A DNA stretch of 6,170 nt from Phycisphaerae bacterium (GTDB lineage Bacteria; Planctomycetota; Phycisphaerae; UBA1845; Fen-1342): positions 1 to 6,170 of the forward strand of contig JALHOX010000183.1 in assembly GCA_022842805.1 (NCBI GenBank), in the 5' to 3' direction. Under the pieces are notes generated by a model that ran no database searches, was not told the origin of the DNA, and saw nothing but the letters and a program-made list of their open reading frames with translations. Below, piece by piece: positions 6,117-6,170 of this stretch (positions are counted from its first letter, which is position 1; each line of letters opens with the position of its first letter). Made by a program: the position numbers and the translations under genes.

Positions 6117-6128
6117 TTCATCAAAAAT

Positions 6129-6137
6129 CCCCCCCCC
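6129..6137 (+). repeat. Run of nine C residues downstream of tRNA-Lys
   Basis: Nine Cs in a row follow an A5-T stretch, 12 nt after the tRNA-Lys 3' end. The last part of the window (6117-6170) shows no gene or terminator that I can support. Such a run is prone to slippage and to sequencing or assembly length errors. Confidence 0.8.
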
Positions 6138-6170
6138 GCCACTCAGATCCAATGCCGCCGTCGGAAGTAG

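Overview
This high-GC window most likely comes from a planctomycete or a related PVC-group bacterium. The evidence is indirect: the DUF58 and BatA-like VWA proteins have the form common in that group, a GYF_2 domain is fused to an AIM24 protein, non-ATG starts are used, and GC is strongly preferred at third codon positions. There is no rRNA or taxon-specific marker, so the assignment is an inference. The window looks like ordinary chromosomal housekeeping DNA. I see no phage, transposon, CRISPR or toxin-antitoxin signal.

Layout. Positions 1-1296 (minus strand) hold the first 432 codons of an OPT-family oligopeptide transporter that runs off the left edge. A 272-bp divergent intergenic region follows (1297-1568), with a hairpin in the transporter leader and a block of GC palindromes before the next gene. 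Positions 1569-2486 (plus) encode a DUF58 protein. It overlaps by one base with 2486-4561 (plus), a membrane-anchored BatA-like VWA protein. After a 201-bp gap, 4763-5764 (plus) encodes a GYF_2-AIM24 (TIGR00266) protein. The right end holds two divergent tRNA genes, tRNA-CAT (probably elongator Met, minus, 5863-5937) and tRNA-Lys(CTT) (plus, 6044-6116). Each has a recognisable sigma70-like promoter in the 106 bp between them.

How the genes may work together. DUF58 and the VWA protein form a tight, probably translationally coupled pair. Both keep a complete metal-ion-dependent adhesion site (MIDAS), as in MoxR-DUF58-VWA (Bat-like) chaperone or assembly modules. The usual MoxR AAA+ ATPase partner is not beside them on the side visible here. 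The AIM24 gene has its own leader and a candidate promoter, so it is probably a separate unit. The OPT transporter is divergent and probably unrelated in function.

The most interesting points are a perfect 17-bp palindrome that almost fills the spacer of the tRNA-CAT promoter, the GYF_2-AIM24 fusion, the moxR-less DUF58/VWA pair, and changes in usually conserved OPT motifs. I found no clear case for an entirely new system.
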